A DNA stretch of 64,000 nucleotides from Streptacidiphilus jiangxiensis (GTDB taxonomy: Bacteria; Actinomycetota; Actinomycetes; Streptomycetales; Streptomycetaceae), in NCBI RefSeq assembly GCF_900109465.1, contig NZ_FOAZ01000023.1:1-64000 (forward strand). Direction: 5' to 3'. Below the pieces are notes generated by a model. That model did not search any database, was not told where the DNA came from, and worked only from the letters and a program-made list of their open reading frames with translations. Both the position numbers and the translations under genes were made by a program. Shown in pieces: positions 62,153 through 64,000 of this stretch; position 1 is the first letter of the stretch; each line of letters starts with the position of its first letter.

Positions 62153-63085
62153 TCAGGCGCCGGCCGCGCGGACCGCCGCGTGGAACTCGGCGCCCAGGTC
62201 GATCAGCTCCTCGGCGTTGCGCGCGCTGCCCTGCAGGTCCAGCAGCAGCTCGTCCATCCCCGCCTCGGCCGCCGCGACCGCGTCCGCGACGATCTGCTCG
62301 CGCGAGCCGTTGAACTGCATCCGCCCCTCCTCCGCCAGCGGCGCCTCGGTGATGCGGACGTTGGCGCGGCCGATCATCTCCAGCGCGGACGCGTCGCGGC
62401 CGTAACCCGCGGCGGCCTCCCGGATGCCCGACCAGAGCGAGGCCAGCTTGTCGAACGGCACACCGACCGGGAGCCAGCCGTCGGCACGGCGGGCGAGGCG
62501 GTCGAGGGCGGGGCGGCCGGCCGCCGCGAGCAGGACCGGGATCGGGCGGGCCGGCTTGGGGCCGACCTCGGACTCGGCGACGACGGTGCGCTTGCCCTGG
62601 TAGGAGACCGGGTTCGGACCCCACACCGCGCCCAGGACGTCCAGCAGCTCTTCCAACTGCGCACCGCGCTCCGCGAAGGGGGCGACCGCGGAGGCCGCGT
62701 ACTCGTCGTGGGACCAGCCGGTCCCGAAGCCCGCGAGGATCCGGCCGCCGGTCGCGGCGTCGAGCGTGGCGAGCTGCTTGGCGAGCTGGAACGGGACGTG
62801 CAGCGGCGCGATCAGCACGCTGCTGCCGATGCGCACCCGCTCGGTCACGGCACCCGCCGCGGCCATCGTCATCAGCGGCTCGGCGACGGAACGGTAGAAG
62901 TCCGGCCAGGGCAGGCCGGGCACGCCGAACAGGCCCTGCGTCGGGTTCTCGGGGACGAGCAGACGCTCGAAGACCCACAGACTGTCGAAGCCGATGCTCT
63001 CCGCGGCGCGGGCGACGGCTGCGACGTCCTTTCCGGGCGTGTACTGGCTGAACTGCGGCAGGCTGAGGCCCAGGCGCAAGGTCAT
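62153..63085 (-). CDS. LLM class (F420-dependent type) oxidoreductase
   Basis: A 310-aa luciferase-like TIM-barrel flavoprotein: LRLGLSLPQFSQYTPGKDVA, ESIGFDSLWVFERLL, RVRIGSSVLIAPLHVP and LAGFGTGWSHDEYAA are class signatures. GGAGGGGATC precedes ATG 63085. Actinobacterial members commonly use F420 or FMN; the substrate is unknown. Confidence 0.9.
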   Translation of the reverse strand: MTLRLGLSLPQFSQYTPGKDVAAVARAAESIGFDSLWVFERLLVPENPTQGLFGVPGLPWPDFYRSVAEPLMTMAAAGAVTERVRIGSSVLIAPLHVPFQLAKQLATLDAATGGRILAGFGTGWSHDEYAASAVAPFAERGAQLEELLDVLGAVWGPNPVSYQGKRTVVAESEVGPKPARPIPVLLAAAGRPALDRLARRADGWLPVGVPFDKLASLWSGIREAAAGYGRDASALEMIGRANVRITEAPLAEEGRMQFNGSREQIVADAVAAAEAGMDELLLDLQGSARNAEELIDLGAEFHAAVRAAGA

Positions 63086-63423
63086 GAACGATCCCCTCCG
63101 AGGAAACACGAAGACGTGCGATGTGGCTCGCCATGATGACAAGTCGCGGTGACCCACCGTCATTCCCTGCCCGGTGAAGGTGGACGGCTTGTCCGGTAGT
63201 CGGTCAACCGGCCCGGGATTCTGGGAGCTTGCGGACCCTCCGGAGGACGTCCGCGGGCTGCGCGCCGAACGGTCGGTGAACAGTGGACCAGACCACTCCC
63301 GGAGCTTGCGCCCATCGGTCAGGATCACGGCCGACCGCGCTCGCAGCAGCTCGACGCCGTTCGACGCCGTTCGACGTCGCTCGCCGCGCACGCGTCCCCG
63401 AACCGCTTCCGGAAGGACCCGAC
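63086..63423. other. 338-bp divergent promoter region
   Basis: It contains a small repeat of GTTCGACGCC at about 63358-63380, and no supported gene. Confidence 0.45.
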
Positions 63424-64000
63424 ATGTCACGTCGTCGCACCGCGACGGTCGCCGCCACCGGTGTCGTCTGCGTCACCGCCGGCGCTCTGCTCCTCGTCCA
63501 GCCCGTCGCCGCGGGTGCCGTGGCCCAGCCCGCCCACCACCACGACTTCGCCGGGTACTCCGTGGGCACGCCCTCCGTGTCCAAGGTCAAGGGCGGCCCG
63601 TGGACCCTGGCCCAGGGCGACCTGACGGCCGGTCCGTCCTACGGTCAGAGCCTGCCGACCTTCACGGCGGGCGGCACCGGCACCATCACCCTCGGCGGGG
63701 TCACCTACCCGAACCTGGCCGTGGACCCCGCCGCCTCCGGCGCCTACCCGGCGCAGAGCGGCGTCACCGGCACCCCCGGCCCGCTGACCGGCTACTGCTC
63801 CAGCGGCGGCGCGACCCCGGAGACCGGGACCGTCGTCCGGCAGCCCGCGCACACCACGCTGCCGATGCAGCCGTACTACTTCCCCTTCGTCACCAGCTCG
63901 AACGACGGCCACACGCTGACCGGCCTGTTCGACTACCGCCCCAAGGACGGCGACGAGGCCGTCGTCTCGGCCGTCTCGCACAACCACGGCCGCACCTGGA
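63424..64000 (+). CDS. Secreted protein, C-terminus cut by window edge
   Basis: ATG 63424 follows GGAAGGACC. An Arg-rich start and hydrophobic core (TATVAATGVVCVTAGALLLV) form a signal peptide. The 192 visible residues include GYSVGTPSVSKVKGGPWTLA, and the last visible residues (SAVSHNHGRTW) resemble an Asp-box-like turn, so a sialidase-type propeller is possible. Family not assigned. Confidence 0.65.
   Translation, partial: MSRRRTATVAATGVVCVTAGALLLVQPVAAGAVAQPAHHHDFAGYSVGTPSVSKVKGGPWTLAQGDLTAGPSYGQSLPTFTAGGTGTITLGGVTYPNLAVDPAASGAYPAQSGVTGTPGPLTGYCSSGGATPETGTVVRQPAHTTLPMQPYYFPFVTSSNDGHTLTGLFDYRPKDGDEAVVSAVSHNHGRTW

Overview
The window is very GC-rich, with high third-position GC, GTG/TTG starts, AGGAGG-type ribosome binding sites, secreted subtilisin and sedolisin proteases, PucR and LuxR regulators, an F420-type luciferase-like enzyme and Streptomyces-type ATP-binding and IS proteins. 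It comes from a filamentous actinobacterium, most likely Streptomycetaceae or a close relative; I cannot name the species.

Layout. 1-12 kb: an exported Asp-box protein (minus strand, cut by the window edge), then an S8 subtilase and an S53 sedolisin in one operon, followed by a TrmB/LuxR-type regulator. Two perfect palindromes share the core CACCTCGCGAGGTG, one upstream of the protease operon and one at the regulator. Then come a decayed IS copy, an I36-type secreted protein, small hypothetical genes and the tail of an integrase gene. 12.08-53.47 kb: an integrated element bounded by a perfect 102-bp direct repeat. The repeat is the 3' part of tRNA-Pro(GGG) plus its terminator; the complete tRNA is at 53431-53504. 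53.5-64 kb: chromosome-like genes (MFS exporter, TesB thioesterase, dihydroxyacetone kinase DhaM/DhaK/DhaL, quinone oxidoreductase, GNAT, L7/L12-like protein, methyltransferase, LLM oxidoreductase, a truncated secreted protein).

The element is the remarkable part. Its centre (24558-36341) is a tightly packed operon: oligopeptide ABC transporter, S9 peptidase, S12 serine hydrolase resembling D-aminopeptidase, M20 hydrolase, COG3375-like GNAT acyltransferase and N-acyl/N-succinylamino acid racemase. The last three match the known acyltransferase/racemase/deacylase route that irreversibly converts D- to L-amino acids. Around it lie two P1 (DmpA/BapA-type) aminopeptidases, one intact Asp/Glu racemase and one relic, two paralogous PucR regulators, an M19 dipeptidase, a second M20 protein with an altered metal site, a second S12 hydrolase, an asparaginase broken by two single-base slips, and an aminotransferase/aldehyde dehydrogenase/CoA-transferase operon. 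I read the element as a horizontally assembled island for using peptides that contain D- and/or beta-amino acids. It has undergone module duplication followed by decay.

Decay is widespread: remnants of an NRPS, an M17 aminopeptidase joined to an ISAs1-type transposase end, an ABC ATPase, an isochorismatase-family enzyme, ycnI and two IS copies, and an integrase truncated exactly where the one intact IS ends. The element is therefore probably immobile, although its peptide-utilisation core is intact.
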